NCBI GenBank assembly: GCA_008501765.1
Contig: QQUE01000002.1
Coordinates: 804,336-868,335 of the forward strand
Length of the DNA: 64,000 nt
Reading direction: 5' to 3'
DNA from: Calditrichota bacterium
Lineage (GTDB): Bacteria; Zhuqueibacterota; Zhuqueibacteria; Zhuqueibacterales; Geothermadaptataceae
Position 1 is the stretch's first letter; each line of letters begins with the position of its first letter. Under the pieces are notes generated by a model. That model made no database searches. It had not been told where the DNA came from and saw only the letters and a list, made by a program, of their open reading frames with translations. A program made the translations under genes and the position numbers. Below, piece after piece: positions 28,750 through 38,288 of the stretch.

Positions 28750-31700
28750 ATGTACCCTAAAAGTCCAAAACAGATTTTTTTGATTATAAACCTGCTATCA
28801 TTCCTTTGGGCATTTTCGAGCTTAGCCCAAACGATAAACAATGTTCCTGTTCAAACCAAAACAGGCGAACAAACTGTGCCGCAATCTGTAGCTGTCGGCG
28901 CCGATGCATTTATAGTCTGGATCGACAGCGGCGTGGGAGGGGACAAAATTGAGTTTATGAAGCTCACATCCATCGGTATGCCGGATTCTTCGACCAAAGG
29001 TGAATTAGGCGTTCCTTCCGCCCGAATACGGCACTTTGATTTGGCATCAGAATCAGATGAAAGTTTTTTTATTGCCTGGGATAGTTTTCAGGGAAATCAA
29101 TATGCGGTTAATATCACCAAGATAGACAAAAACGGCCTGTTCTTATGGGATGCTCCGGTTCAATTTACTGAGAATGCGTTGAATTTTCGTATGCCGTACA
29201 TCACGCCTGATTTTGCGGATGGTGTTTATGTTGTCTGGCAGCAAAGTGCACAGGCCAGCGGCGACAACCCGGACGATATTGATCTTTATGGCCAGCATTT
29301 AGATGCGAATGGCGATAAAAAATGGGGCAGTAAAAATCTCATTATTAATAAAAAAGGCAAGCAAATTCTCGGTGAAATCGTCGCCTCGCAACAAGCGTTA
29401 GTTGTTGCCTGGGAAGATGTCGATTCACGTGATGTCCGGTTGGGTGCCTATGATGTCAACTCCGGCGCTGCGCTTGCCGGCGAGGATGGCATTGCTCCGG
29501 GCTCCGGAGTTTCGCTTTATAATCCCAAGCTTATCCAGGTAAAAGCCAGCGCGACCGATGTCCGCGATGCTGTCATTGTAGTTTGGGAAGAAGCTGGTAT
29601 ATTTGGTACCAACAAAAATATTTATGCCCAGGAAATTGATTTGCAAGGCAATTCGCAATGGAGCAGTGGTGGAGAACCGGTTTCAATAACAAGCTCCGAT
29701 CCGCGTTTGCCACAAATTTTTTCCGATGAACAGCGCGGTGTAATTGTCGTCTGGCAGGAACACGCCCTCACTTTACGTGGAATTTATGCGCAAAGGCTGG
29801 ATAGAAACGGCGATCGTCTCTGGGGTGGCAGCGGTGTGAAATTAGTTGGGGCAAGCGGATACAATGCTCCATTCAAGGTAGTGCATGATAAAAGCCAGGG
29901 TGTGTACTTGACCTGGGCCGATGCAGGGTCAGGTGATTTTGATATCTGGGCGCACTATTTAAATAAAGATCAGAAAATGATTTGGGGAAATACCGGTAAA
30001 TTCATTTCGCAGCATTCCAACGACCAAACCCAGCCATTTGCAGTTTCTTTTGGCGATGAACTCTTGGTCACATGGCAAGATGATCGGGCCGGGAATAACG
30101 ATATTTACGCTCAGACGATACTTAAAAGTGGGGAGCTTGTAAATTTGGCGCCGGTTATTTACTCGCAACCTGTGGTAGACGGCGTGGCGGGTAATAATTA
30201 TGCCTACCAGATTGTTGCGGCGGATATAGATATGGACATCCCATTATCTTATGCGATGACCAGCGGCCCTGATTGGTTGTCGGTTGATGCTGCGGGATTG
30301 CTTTCGGGAATTACGCCGGTAAAACCGGGGACGACAATTGCGATAATCGAGCTTGAAGTAGCTGATTTTCGTGGAGCGACGGCAGAACAATCATTTAAAC
30401 TCACAATAAATTCCAACAACAATCCCCCGCAATTCACCAGCGATCCTGTAATTGAAGTGAACGAAGATGCGACTTATGAGTATTTTCCGATCGTTGAAGA
30501 TACAGATGGAGATTCAATTCGAATTGAAGCAATAACGACGCCTGCATGGCTAAGTTTTGATACCAGCAAAGCTGTTCTGCAAGGCGTACCGCTAAATGAA
30601 AACGTAGGTGACACGGTCGTCGTTTTACGGGCAATAGACGCGTTTGGCGCATTCGATGAACAAAGTTTTAAATTGACGGTTTTAAATACCAACGATGCGC
30701 CAACTATTACTTCCACTGCGCCGCCGGCCACTGTTTTTGAAGACTCACTGTATTCATTTCTGGTTACAGCTGATGATGAAGATGCAGGCGATCAATTGTC
30801 TTTTTCGTTGCGGAAAGCGCCACAGTGGCTAAAAATTGATGCAGTGGCAGGCCTTTTAAGCGGCCGGCCCGCAGCGGAGCACGTGGGAACTGATTCAGTA
30901 ATCGTTGTCGTAAGCGATCTGGCCGGAGCGACAGCAGAACTGGGATTTAACCTCACCGTGACGAACACAAATGATGCTCCGGAGTTTATCAGTGTTCCGA
31001 TCACAAGTGCGTTTGTAAATATCCAGTATCAATACAATATAAACGTCGTCGACCCTGATTCCGGAGATGTCGTCACTTTGTCCCTGCAAAAAAGCCCATC
31101 CTGGTTGGAATTGGTTGAAAATATCCTCCAGGGGGTTCCGCCAGCTTCCGCCAACGGCAGCCTGGATTCTGTTGTGGTACGGGCTGAAGATAACATCGGT
31201 AGTTTTGCGGTGCAACTCTTTCAAATAGAGGTGAGTGACATTCCGGATACAGTGGCTCCTGCAGCCATGCTTGAAGCGTTTGTTGCCAATTCGCAGTGGA
31301 CAACCGTGGATTCATTTGTCGTCAAATGGAAAATGCCTGCGGACAGTGGCAGCGAAATAAAAACACTCTATGTCAAGTACGGCACACCACCAACAGATAG
31401 CCTGGATTTTGACTCACAACTCTTGTTTACCAATAGTGGCGAGTTTCTTGAAACACGAATCACGCCAACTTTGCAGGGCAGGGTTCCCTTTTACTGTTGG
31501 CTTGCTGATGCGGCGGGCAATCATGATTTTCATACGGCGGTTGCGCTGGAATACCGGTTGGACCGGACAGCGCCGTTGCCGGCTAAACCAGTTTTCCCCG
31601 ATGCCTGGGCACGGGCGGATACACTGGTGTTTAAGTGGATTGCCGCCACGGACACTGTTTCCGGTATTGAAAAATATGAAATCCATCTCGACACCGGTGA

Positions 31701-33450
31701 AAACATGACATTTCCAGTGGAGACTTTTTCAAGCGCTGGTGATACTTTAAGCGCTTCTTTTGCCGTCCAGTTGGAGGGAAAGCTTTTCCATTGGTATGTG
31801 GACGCAGCGGACAGTTCCGGGAATCGGGTTTCGAGTACGCCGTTATTTTTTACGATTGACGCCGTGAAACCCTTCCTGCAACACGGCCTGATTCAGTCGG
31901 CTCCAGCAACAGATGATTTGGAATTTATTGCTCACGTGACGGATGGAATTTCCGGAGTTGGCCGTGTGGCGCTGATGTATCGGCTTCCGGGGCAATCCTT
32001 TTCAGAAGTAGAAATGACCGGATCGGGTACAAATTCTGAAACATTCAAATATATTCTTGCTGCAGCATTGATGAATACAACCGGCCTCGAATATACGATT
32101 TATGCTGATGATCAGGCTGGAAACAGGGCATGGCTTGAAGAACCCAATACAGGGTTAAATTATAAAAGTGTGGCAATCGCCAGTACCGGCAACGTGGCCC
32201 CAAAATCCTTAAAAAATCAGTATCAGCTTGTTTCAATCCCCTTTGAATTAACCGATGGATTGCCACTGAGTTTCTTTGAAACGACATTTGGAAAACACGA
32301 TGATACCGAGTGGCGCATTCTAAAATACCTGAATGAAAATTACATTGAAATTAATGATGCCGCCTTTACAAGTTTACAACCGGGTCATGGTTTTTGGCTG
32401 ATAACGCGTTCTGAAAAAGCATGGAAGACTGCCGCAGTTCGCTCTGTCCCGACGGATAAAGTCGCCGAGATTGCGCTCAATCCAGGCTGGAACATTGTTG
32501 GCTCACCTTGGGCCTGGGCTGTTAATTCGGAGGCAATTACAATTCCTGAAGGTGTGGAAAATGCGTTATGGCAATGGGACAATGGCTACTCTCTCGCCAA
32601 CACCGGGCTGGAACCCTGGCGAGGCTATTTTATAAACAATGGCACGCAAGAAGTTCAGAAACTTAAAATTGATATAACAAATAAAACCAGCATCGCCAAG
32701 ACCAAACCCCACATTCAAAACGGTACGCATGATTGGGTGTTGCAGCTTTCGGTAAATTCCGGACAATTTAAGGATGAATCGAATTTTTTCGGTGTCTCTC
32801 AAACAGCATTGATGGCATCTGAGCCACCGGAATTTTCAAAAGCACCACGCCTCTATTTTAAGGAAAAAAATCAACAAAACCCGCTGGCAGTGGCTATTCG
32901 TGATCAGGTGGAAGCAACGAATTCCTGGAATATACGCGTTGATAATTTACAGCCGGGCATGGTTGAATTCCATTTAAAAGAAATGCAGGCATTGCCAGAT
33001 TCATTTACAGCAGTAATTCTGGACCACGAGGCGGGCATAAGTCGAAAGTTTGCTGCAAAAACGCCTTATCAGTTCAGGGTAATTTCAGAGGGTGACAGTC
33101 GGTCTTTTACAATTGAAGTTGGACCAGAAAACCAGGTAAACTCAGCATTAGTCCCTGCGAAGCTGACGTTGGAAAATACGTGGCCAAATCCATTTCGGCT
33201 GTCTGAAGGTGGACAGGTCAGAATTCGTTTCTCCGTTCCGCGCGAAGCAGATGTTGAATTGCGAATATTCAATATTCTTGGTCAGGTTGTTTGGCAATCT
33301 TCATTTGAAGGCTCCTTTTCCCCGGGAAAACATGCTGTGATGTGGGACGGGCGTGCTCATTCCGGCAGGCCGTTGGCGAGTGGTGTATATTTTATGAAGA
33401 TGTTTGATGGTGTAGAGATAGCGCAGAAGAAAATGATACTCGTGCGCTAA
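28750..33450 (+). CDS. Giant modular surface protein with cadherin-like domains and C-terminal sorting tail
   Basis: 1566 residues. After a signal peptide (ending SLAQ), residues ~30-450 contain repeats of the type VVWQ/VWEE...DIYAQ...G..W, probably a beta-propeller. Residues ~465-830 hold four putative-Ig/cadherin-like domains, recognisable by the recurring LTVTNTNDAPEF-type boundary and PxWLxxD...GLLSGxP cores. Fibronectin-like modules follow (~835-1130), then a ~300-residue region, and finally a FlgD/type IX-like tail with NTWPNPFRL, RIFNILGQVVW and LASGVYFMKM. It should be secreted and kept at the surface, perhaps for adhesion or binding polymers. No enzyme domain was recognised. Confidence 0.78.
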   Translation: MYPKSPKQIFLIINLLSFLWAFSSLAQTINNVPVQTKTGEQTVPQSVAVGADAFIVWIDSGVGGDKIEFMKLTSIGMPDSSTKGELGVPSARIRHFDLASESDESFFIAWDSFQGNQYAVNITKIDKNGLFLWDAPVQFTENALNFRMPYITPDFADGVYVVWQQSAQASGDNPDDIDLYGQHLDANGDKKWGSKNLIINKKGKQILGEIVASQQALVVAWEDVDSRDVRLGAYDVNSGAALAGEDGIAPGSGVSLYNPKLIQVKASATDVRDAVIVVWEEAGIFGTNKNIYAQEIDLQGNSQWSSGGEPVSITSSDPRLPQIFSDEQRGVIVVWQEHALTLRGIYAQRLDRNGDRLWGGSGVKLVGASGYNAPFKVVHDKSQGVYLTWADAGSGDFDIWAHYLNKDQKMIWGNTGKFISQHSNDQTQPFAVSFGDELLVTWQDDRAGNNDIYAQTILKSGELVNLAPVIYSQPVVDGVAGNNYAYQIVAADIDMDIPLSYAMTSGPDWLSVDAAGLLSGITPVKPGTTIAIIELEVADFRGATAEQSFKLTINSNNNPPQFTSDPVIEVNEDATYEYFPIVEDTDGDSIRIEAITTPAWLSFDTSKAVLQGVPLNENVGDTVVVLRAIDAFGAFDEQSFKLTVLNTNDAPTITSTAPPATVFEDSLYSFLVTADDEDAGDQLSFSLRKAPQWLKIDAVAGLLSGRPAAEHVGTDSVIVVVSDLAGATAELGFNLTVTNTNDAPEFISVPITSAFVNIQYQYNINVVDPDSGDVVTLSLQKSPSWLELVENILQGVPPASANGSLDSVVVRAEDNIGSFAVQLFQIEVSDIPDTVAPAAMLEAFVANSQWTTVDSFVVKWKMPADSGSEIKTLYVKYGTPPTDSLDFDSQLLFTNSGEFLETRITPTLQGRVPFYCWLADAAGNHDFHTAVALEYRLDRTAPLPAKPVFPDAWARADTLVFKWIAATDTVSGIEKYEIHLDTGENMTFPVETFSSAGDTLSASFAVQLEGKLFHWYVDAADSSGNRVSSTPLFFTIDAVKPFLQHGLIQSAPATDDLEFIAHVTDGISGVGRVALMYRLPGQSFSEVEMTGSGTNSETFKYILAAALMNTTGLEYTIYADDQAGNRAWLEEPNTGLNYKSVAIASTGNVAPKSLKNQYQLVSIPFELTDGLPLSFFETTFGKHDDTEWRILKYLNENYIEINDAAFTSLQPGHGFWLITRSEKAWKTAAVRSVPTDKVAEIALNPGWNIVGSPWAWAVNSEAITIPEGVENALWQWDNGYSLANTGLEPWRGYFINNGTQEVQKLKIDITNKTSIAKTKPHIQNGTHDWVLQLSVNSGQFKDESNFFGVSQTALMASEPPEFSKAPRLYFKEKNQQNPLAVAIRDQVEATNSWNIRVDNLQPGMVEFHLKEMQALPDSFTAVILDHEAGISRKFAAKTPYQFRVISEGDSRSFTIEVGPENQVNSALVPAKLTLENTWPNPFRLSEGGQVRIRFSVPREADVELRIFNILGQVVWQSSFEGSFSPGKHAVMWDGRAHSGRPLASGVYFMKMFDGVEIAQKKMILVR

Positions 33451-33751
33451 GCTTAAATTAAACTGCAATAAAAGCAGGGTGTCGAGATTATTGTATTGCT
33501 TTTCCTCTGCACATATTTTATTATAATAAGCTTTGTTTTAGCGTCAGATCATGTTAGCTGTGTGCTAAACGCGGCTTTTTCCTGATCTAAATATAAAAAG
33601 AAGTTCTGATGCGCCAGAATTTTTGTTTGATTGAAAATCCACATTTTAGTCCATTTCTTACTTAATAATAAGAAATTAAGTTGGTCATTGAACACTTGAG
33701 TCTTTCTTTTTTTTTCGAGAGAAAGCAGTGAATTATCGAATCTATTAATTT
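33451..33751. other. Intergenic region before kinase gene
   Basis: About 300 bases with no gene. AGATCA and TGATCT enclose a small TTAGC/GCTAA hairpin at ~33546-33588, with a T-run after the inner stem. It could be a terminator of the surface-protein operon; the pairing is weak. Confidence 0.35.
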
Positions 33752-36319
33752 GTGATTAAGAAAAGATTAACAATTTCGATTTTTATTTTTTTATTGGCCT
33801 GGTTGCCAATTGATAATCTACGCGGACAGACGAACGATGATTTTAACCGGTTATCGCAAGTAACGCAATTGCCAGTGCAGCAGCGAATACCGGCTTTGAA
33901 GGAATTGTTGCGCGCGTACCCGGACTGGATTGTCGCCCGCTACGCCCTTGGCGTTGCTTATTATAGCATTAAAGAATTTCAACTGGTAATTCCAAATTTC
34001 ACAATCGTTTTGGCCAGTGGACAGCAAATTGAGAACGTAAATATATCCGAATATCTTGCGGTTGCCCATCATGAAGTGGCTAAAAAACACATCGTCGCCA
34101 AACGCCATAAAGAAGCAATTCCTCATTTAAAGGCAGCTATAAAATTAGTTCCATCCAACTCGTCTTTTTATACCAACCTCGGCATCTGTTATTACAATAC
34201 CGGCGATTACAATTTGGCGAAAAGTGTCACCCAGCGGGCCATTAAACTGGCTGAAAATTCACCCAATGATCAGGGCCGGGGTTATTATTATCTCGGGCAT
34301 ATTTATAATGCCCTGGGTGATTTTGAAGTGGCTTTAAATTCTTATAAACGCGCGACTGAGCTTAATCCAAAACTGAGCAATGCACAGAAATATATCCAGC
34401 GCATTGAAATGGAGCAGGAAATTGCCCGGTTATTTGCCAAGGCCAGTATGTTTATTGAAACCGGAAATGCAGCGGACGCAATCGCTTTGTTGCAACAGGT
34501 AATCGAGTATGATCCCAATCATCTTGAAGCAAAACGCCTGATGAATGATGCTTACGCACATATCCGCACGTCTGAAATCGCTGCGAGTAAAGCCCAGCCG
34601 CCCGCCCGGAAACCGGAAGAGAAAAAAGCGATCGTTGTACGGAATATACCGCGCAATAATCCGGTCGTAAAAAAAACACCGACACCTGAGGAGCTGCGCG
34701 CGGAGCAACTGGATGGCCGGCGTCTCGAAGCCATTTCTTTTTTTAATAAAAAAGACTTTCAACAGGCGAAGGTATTATTTGGCAAACTGTTAAAAGAAGA
34801 TCCGCGCGATAAAATATCAAAAAACTACCTCGCCCGGCTCGATTCAATCCAGATTGAGAATAAGCCGAAATTGTTGGCAAGCAAAACCAATGATATCATC
34901 ATTGATAATCCTGCTGTAAGAAGCCCCGATTCGGCTGCACGGGCCGACGCTTCAAAACAGGATGTTCAGCATCCTCGGCGTGGAAATGAAATCGAAAATC
35001 CGGATACCGGCTTTGACAGAACATCATTTTTGCCGTTCTTTTTCGGCGGTGCATTCTTTTTACTCATCGGTATCGCTGCTTTCTATTACTTCAATCAAAA
35101 GAAAGAAAAGCCCAAGTTTACCATCACCGAAGAGGAAATGCGCGCTTTTGAAAGCCGGATTGACCAATCGGGAATTTATGATGAGCAGAAAGTGGGCGCA
35201 GTAGCGAGTAAGAAAAAAGCAGCGGAAGATGATCCGTCGGTTCATGCGGCGAGCACACATGAGCAAGCCATTGTCGATGTGGTCGAAAAACCGGATGCCG
35301 ATGAAAAGTCGGCACAGGAAGAGGACCCCAATGTTTTTACTACCTCTTTTAGCGCGCAAGATGAAGAAGATTTTCTCAAGCTGGTCAACGATGAGAAATC
35401 ACGGCCGGTTGATTTTCAGCACGAAGAAACAGGGGGTTCCGACAATGAATCTGACCACACACAAACACTGGAAATGTCTCAATTTCAGGTTAAAAAAATC
35501 GGCCGCTACGTAGTTGAAAAAGAAATTGGCCGTGGTGCCGCAGGCCGGGTTTACAAAGCCTGGGATCCCAAATTAGACCGTACGGTGGTCATCAAAACAG
35601 TATCCTACAGTTTGACAGCCACAGCGGAAGAAATTAAACGGTTGAAAGCTCGTGTTTACCGTGAAGCCCGCGCTGCCGCAAAGTTGAGCCACCCTAATAT
35701 TGTTATCGTTTATGACGTGGAAGATGAGAGTTCATTTTCGTACATCGTAATGGAGTATATTCAGGGAACCGACCTCTCCATGATGTTGGATAAACGGCAG
35801 GAAATTGATCGTGAATTGGCGGTAAAACTCGTGCTGCAAACGTGCAAGGCGCTGCAATTTGCCCACAGTTCCGGTGTAATCCACCGGGATATTAAACCTT
35901 CAAATATAATGATTGTCGAAAAAAATACCGTAAAAGTTACCGATTTCGGTATTGCAAAAATAACCAACAACCTGACGCTGACACAAACGGGCCGGGTCGT
36001 TGGAACGCCGAGTTACATGGCACCGGAACAAATTGAGGGGAAAGAGGTCGATGGCCGGGCCGATGTTTTCTCCCTCGGTATTGTCCTGTATGAATTGCTG
36101 ACCGGGCAGCGCCCGTTCACCGGCGATACGCTGGCTTCTCTTGCCTATAAACTGGTGCACATTGATCCGCCGCCACCATCGCGAATTAACGAGAAGCTGC
36201 CGAAAGTGTTTGATGAAATTATAAGCAAAAGCATCTGCAAGGACCCCAACGATCGCTTTCAGTCTGCGGATGAGTTTTATAGCGCCCTGGTTAAGGCAAA
36301 AGCCAATATAGTCTCATAA
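33752..36319 (+). CDS. Receptor-like Ser/Thr protein kinase with exported TPR domain
   Basis: 855 residues. A signal-anchor or signal peptide (1-~25) leads to TPR-like repeats (~30-290, e.g. AIKLVPSNSSFYTNLGICYYNTGDYNLAK and AIALLQQVIEYDPNHLEAKR, each as shorter helical pairs). A linker precedes a membrane helix (~425-447, FFFGGAFFLLIGIAAFYYF). The kinase lies at the C-terminus (~580-855): Gly loop IGRGAAGRV, Lys in VVIKTV, HRDIKPSN catalytic loop, TDFGIAK and SYMAPEQ. This order is the reverse of common PASTA kinases, whose kinase domain is N-terminal. TPRs outside and kinase inside suggest transmembrane sensing. Start is GTG. The next gene encodes a matching phosphatase. Confidence 0.85.
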   Translation: MIKKRLTISIFIFLLAWLPIDNLRGQTNDDFNRLSQVTQLPVQQRIPALKELLRAYPDWIVARYALGVAYYSIKEFQLVIPNFTIVLASGQQIENVNISEYLAVAHHEVAKKHIVAKRHKEAIPHLKAAIKLVPSNSSFYTNLGICYYNTGDYNLAKSVTQRAIKLAENSPNDQGRGYYYLGHIYNALGDFEVALNSYKRATELNPKLSNAQKYIQRIEMEQEIARLFAKASMFIETGNAADAIALLQQVIEYDPNHLEAKRLMNDAYAHIRTSEIAASKAQPPARKPEEKKAIVVRNIPRNNPVVKKTPTPEELRAEQLDGRRLEAISFFNKKDFQQAKVLFGKLLKEDPRDKISKNYLARLDSIQIENKPKLLASKTNDIIIDNPAVRSPDSAARADASKQDVQHPRRGNEIENPDTGFDRTSFLPFFFGGAFFLLIGIAAFYYFNQKKEKPKFTITEEEMRAFESRIDQSGIYDEQKVGAVASKKKAAEDDPSVHAASTHEQAIVDVVEKPDADEKSAQEEDPNVFTTSFSAQDEEDFLKLVNDEKSRPVDFQHEETGGSDNESDHTQTLEMSQFQVKKIGRYVVEKEIGRGAAGRVYKAWDPKLDRTVVIKTVSYSLTATAEEIKRLKARVYREARAAAKLSHPNIVIVYDVEDESSFSYIVMEYIQGTDLSMMLDKRQEIDRELAVKLVLQTCKALQFAHSSGVIHRDIKPSNIMIVEKNTVKVTDFGIAKITNNLTLTQTGRVVGTPSYMAPEQIEGKEVDGRADVFSLGIVLYELLTGQRPFTGDTLASLAYKLVHIDPPPPSRINEKLPKVFDEIISKSICKDPNDRFQSADEFYSALVKAKANIVS

Positions 36320-36351
36320 AATTTCGACCCTAACCTTTACGCCAATGCAAA

Positions 36352-38028
36352 ATGAAATGTGACCATTGCAATAAAGATAATTTTAAAAATGTCCTCTATT
36401 GTGAGCATTGCAATCAGCGCATGTTTCGCGCAAAAGTCCGCCTGGTAGACAATTCAGGCAGCGACAATACGTTGTACGTTTTCACTCACGATTACTACAT
36501 TGGCCGTGAACCTTCCTCAGAAATTTTTCTCGATGATCTCGCCGTCTCCCGCAAGCATGCCCGAATTTACTATCAGGACGATATCTATTATATCGAAAAT
36601 TTGAAAAGTAAAAATGGGGTATTGGTGAATGGCGAACAAATCAGCCATTGCCGCTTAAAAAATTATGATATCATTCAGATCGGCGGCGCCACGCTGCATT
36701 TTTATTATTCCGAGGGTGAATTTCCGGAAGATCAGATTATTTCACGAACAGGGGAATTTCTCCAGGAAACACTGCTGAAAATATCCCGTGAAATACAGAG
36801 CAAAAATATGCTCGATGAAGTGTTGAACACCATTCTCGATGGATTGGTTGCCATGACGAACGCCAACGACGCCATGCTCTGGCTACCGGATGATGCCGGA
36901 GATTGGCAATTACATCTCTCCCGCAATTTGCGATTATTTGGCGAAGATAGCAGCTTGCGCAGTGAAGCCCAAAATTTGGTTATAAAAATGGCGGGCAATG
37001 CCAAACACTACGTTTTTCATAAAAATGAAAAACAGGAATTTGTTGAAAATCTGGAAGAAATTGTTGGGCTGCCGTACCGGATGTTGGCGATGGCTCTACG
37101 TTCCCGAAAATTGGTTGACGATGAAACCGGCCCCAGAAAAGTACTCGGCGTGATCGTCATGCGTGTTTTTAAACGTGGCCGCCGGCTGGATAAACGCAAA
37201 GTGAATTTGCTCGAAAGTTTGCTCAGCCAGACAGTTGTTGCCATTGAAAACACCTATTTATACAGCGAAGCGTTAGAGAAAAAGAAAATCAACAGCGAAC
37301 TTCTGTTGGCCGAAAAAATTCAAAATCGTTTATTGCCGCGGGAATTGATAAAAACCCCAAAAACAGATATGGCCGCCTTCTCCCGGGCGCAAAGTTATGT
37401 TGGCGGTGATTATTACGACGTCCTGCGAGTCAGCGATGATGCCCTGGCGATCGCCATCGCTGATATTGCCGGAAAAGGGATTGGCGCCGCTCTGGTGATG
37501 TCGAGTTTGCAGGGAAGTTTGCGGGCGCAGATTTCCTACGAACAAAATCCGGAACAAATTGTTGCCAACATAAACCAGTTGATCGGTGAATGCACGGCAG
37601 AGGGACTTTTTGCCACGTTCTTTTTCTGTATTTATAATTATGAAAAACTTGAACTTAAATATGTCAATGCCGGCCACAATCCCCCCCTGCTTTTAAAAAA
37701 AGACGGCGGATTTGAATTCTTTAAAAGCAGTGCCACCGCGTTAGGAATTTTAGAGGAAAACCGTGGTAAGGAAAAGACAGCACAGCTACAAATTGGCGAT
37801 GTGGTTATATTTTATACCGATGGTGTTACCGAAGCGATGAATCAGGAAATGCGGCAACTGGGACTGGAAAAAATTCGCATTGCGGCGCAGGAATTTATCA
37901 AATCGAAACCAAAAGCAACAGCTGATGAGATTTTAAAATGCATTCTGAAACGAATAGAGGAGCACACTGAAGGACAACAACAGCATGATGATCTTACCAT
38001 ACTCATCCTGAAAATTTTGAAAAAATAA
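36352..38028 (+). CDS. Zinc-ribbon/FHA/GAF/PP2C (SpoIIE-type) phosphatase
   Basis: 558 residues. A two-CxxC zinc ribbon (C3, C6, C17, C20) is followed by an FHA domain (~26-120) with GREPSSE, SRKHAR and KNGVLVNG phosphothreonine-binding motifs, a GAF-like sensor (~140-310) and a SpoIIE/PP2C phosphatase (~330-558) with GGDYYDV, ADIAGKGIGAALVM, TDGVTEA and HDDLTILIL metal-binding residues. It follows the receptor kinase by 32 bases, so the FHA domain may dock to kinase-made phospho-Thr and the phosphatase may reverse it, or it may act in an anti-sigma partner-switch. A strong terminator follows. Confidence 0.88.
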   Translation: MKCDHCNKDNFKNVLYCEHCNQRMFRAKVRLVDNSGSDNTLYVFTHDYYIGREPSSEIFLDDLAVSRKHARIYYQDDIYYIENLKSKNGVLVNGEQISHCRLKNYDIIQIGGATLHFYYSEGEFPEDQIISRTGEFLQETLLKISREIQSKNMLDEVLNTILDGLVAMTNANDAMLWLPDDAGDWQLHLSRNLRLFGEDSSLRSEAQNLVIKMAGNAKHYVFHKNEKQEFVENLEEIVGLPYRMLAMALRSRKLVDDETGPRKVLGVIVMRVFKRGRRLDKRKVNLLESLLSQTVVAIENTYLYSEALEKKKINSELLLAEKIQNRLLPRELIKTPKTDMAAFSRAQSYVGGDYYDVLRVSDDALAIAIADIAGKGIGAALVMSSLQGSLRAQISYEQNPEQIVANINQLIGECTAEGLFATFFFCIYNYEKLELKYVNAGHNPPLLLKKDGGFEFFKSSATALGILEENRGKEKTAQLQIGDVVIFYTDGVTEAMNQEMRQLGLEKIRIAAQEFIKSKPKATADEILKCILKRIEEHTEGQQQHDDLTILILKILKK

Positions 38029-38108
38029 TCTGCATTTACCTGAATTGCACCCTAAATATTTAATAGCCCAGGGGACAACTTTTGGGGAGCGGATGGACCA
38101 CTCGCATT

Positions 38109-38143
38109 TTAGCCTTGATGGCATTGCCGTCAAGGCTTTTTAT
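38109..38143 (+). terminator. Intrinsic terminator after phosphatase gene
   Basis: AGCCTTGA (38111-38118) pairs with TCAAGGCT (38130-38137), with an inner GGC/GCC pair, followed by TTTTTATT. Confidence 0.8.
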
Positions 38144-38165
38144 TGGTAAATTTAACGAAATGATC

Positions 38166-38267
38166 ACTTGACTGAAGGGCTTTCAGAGCACAGTTTGTCT
38201 TGACTAAATCAGGTTTTTAATAGTTGCAAAAAAATTCTGTATTTCAAAATTTGCCCTTCAGTCAAGT
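38166..38267. mobile_element. MITE-like element with perfect 15-bp terminal inverted repeats
   Basis: ACTTGACTGAAGGGC (38166-38180) and its exact complement GCCCTTCAGTCAAGT (38253-38267) enclose 72 AT-rich bases. The length and perfect ends fit a non-autonomous miniature element or a long hairpin. No target-site duplication is evident. It ends 21 bases before the stop of the TIR-Hsp70 gene, at the border between core genes and the accessory island. Confidence 0.5.
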
Positions 38268-38288
38268 ATATTAAGAACTAGGCCATAT

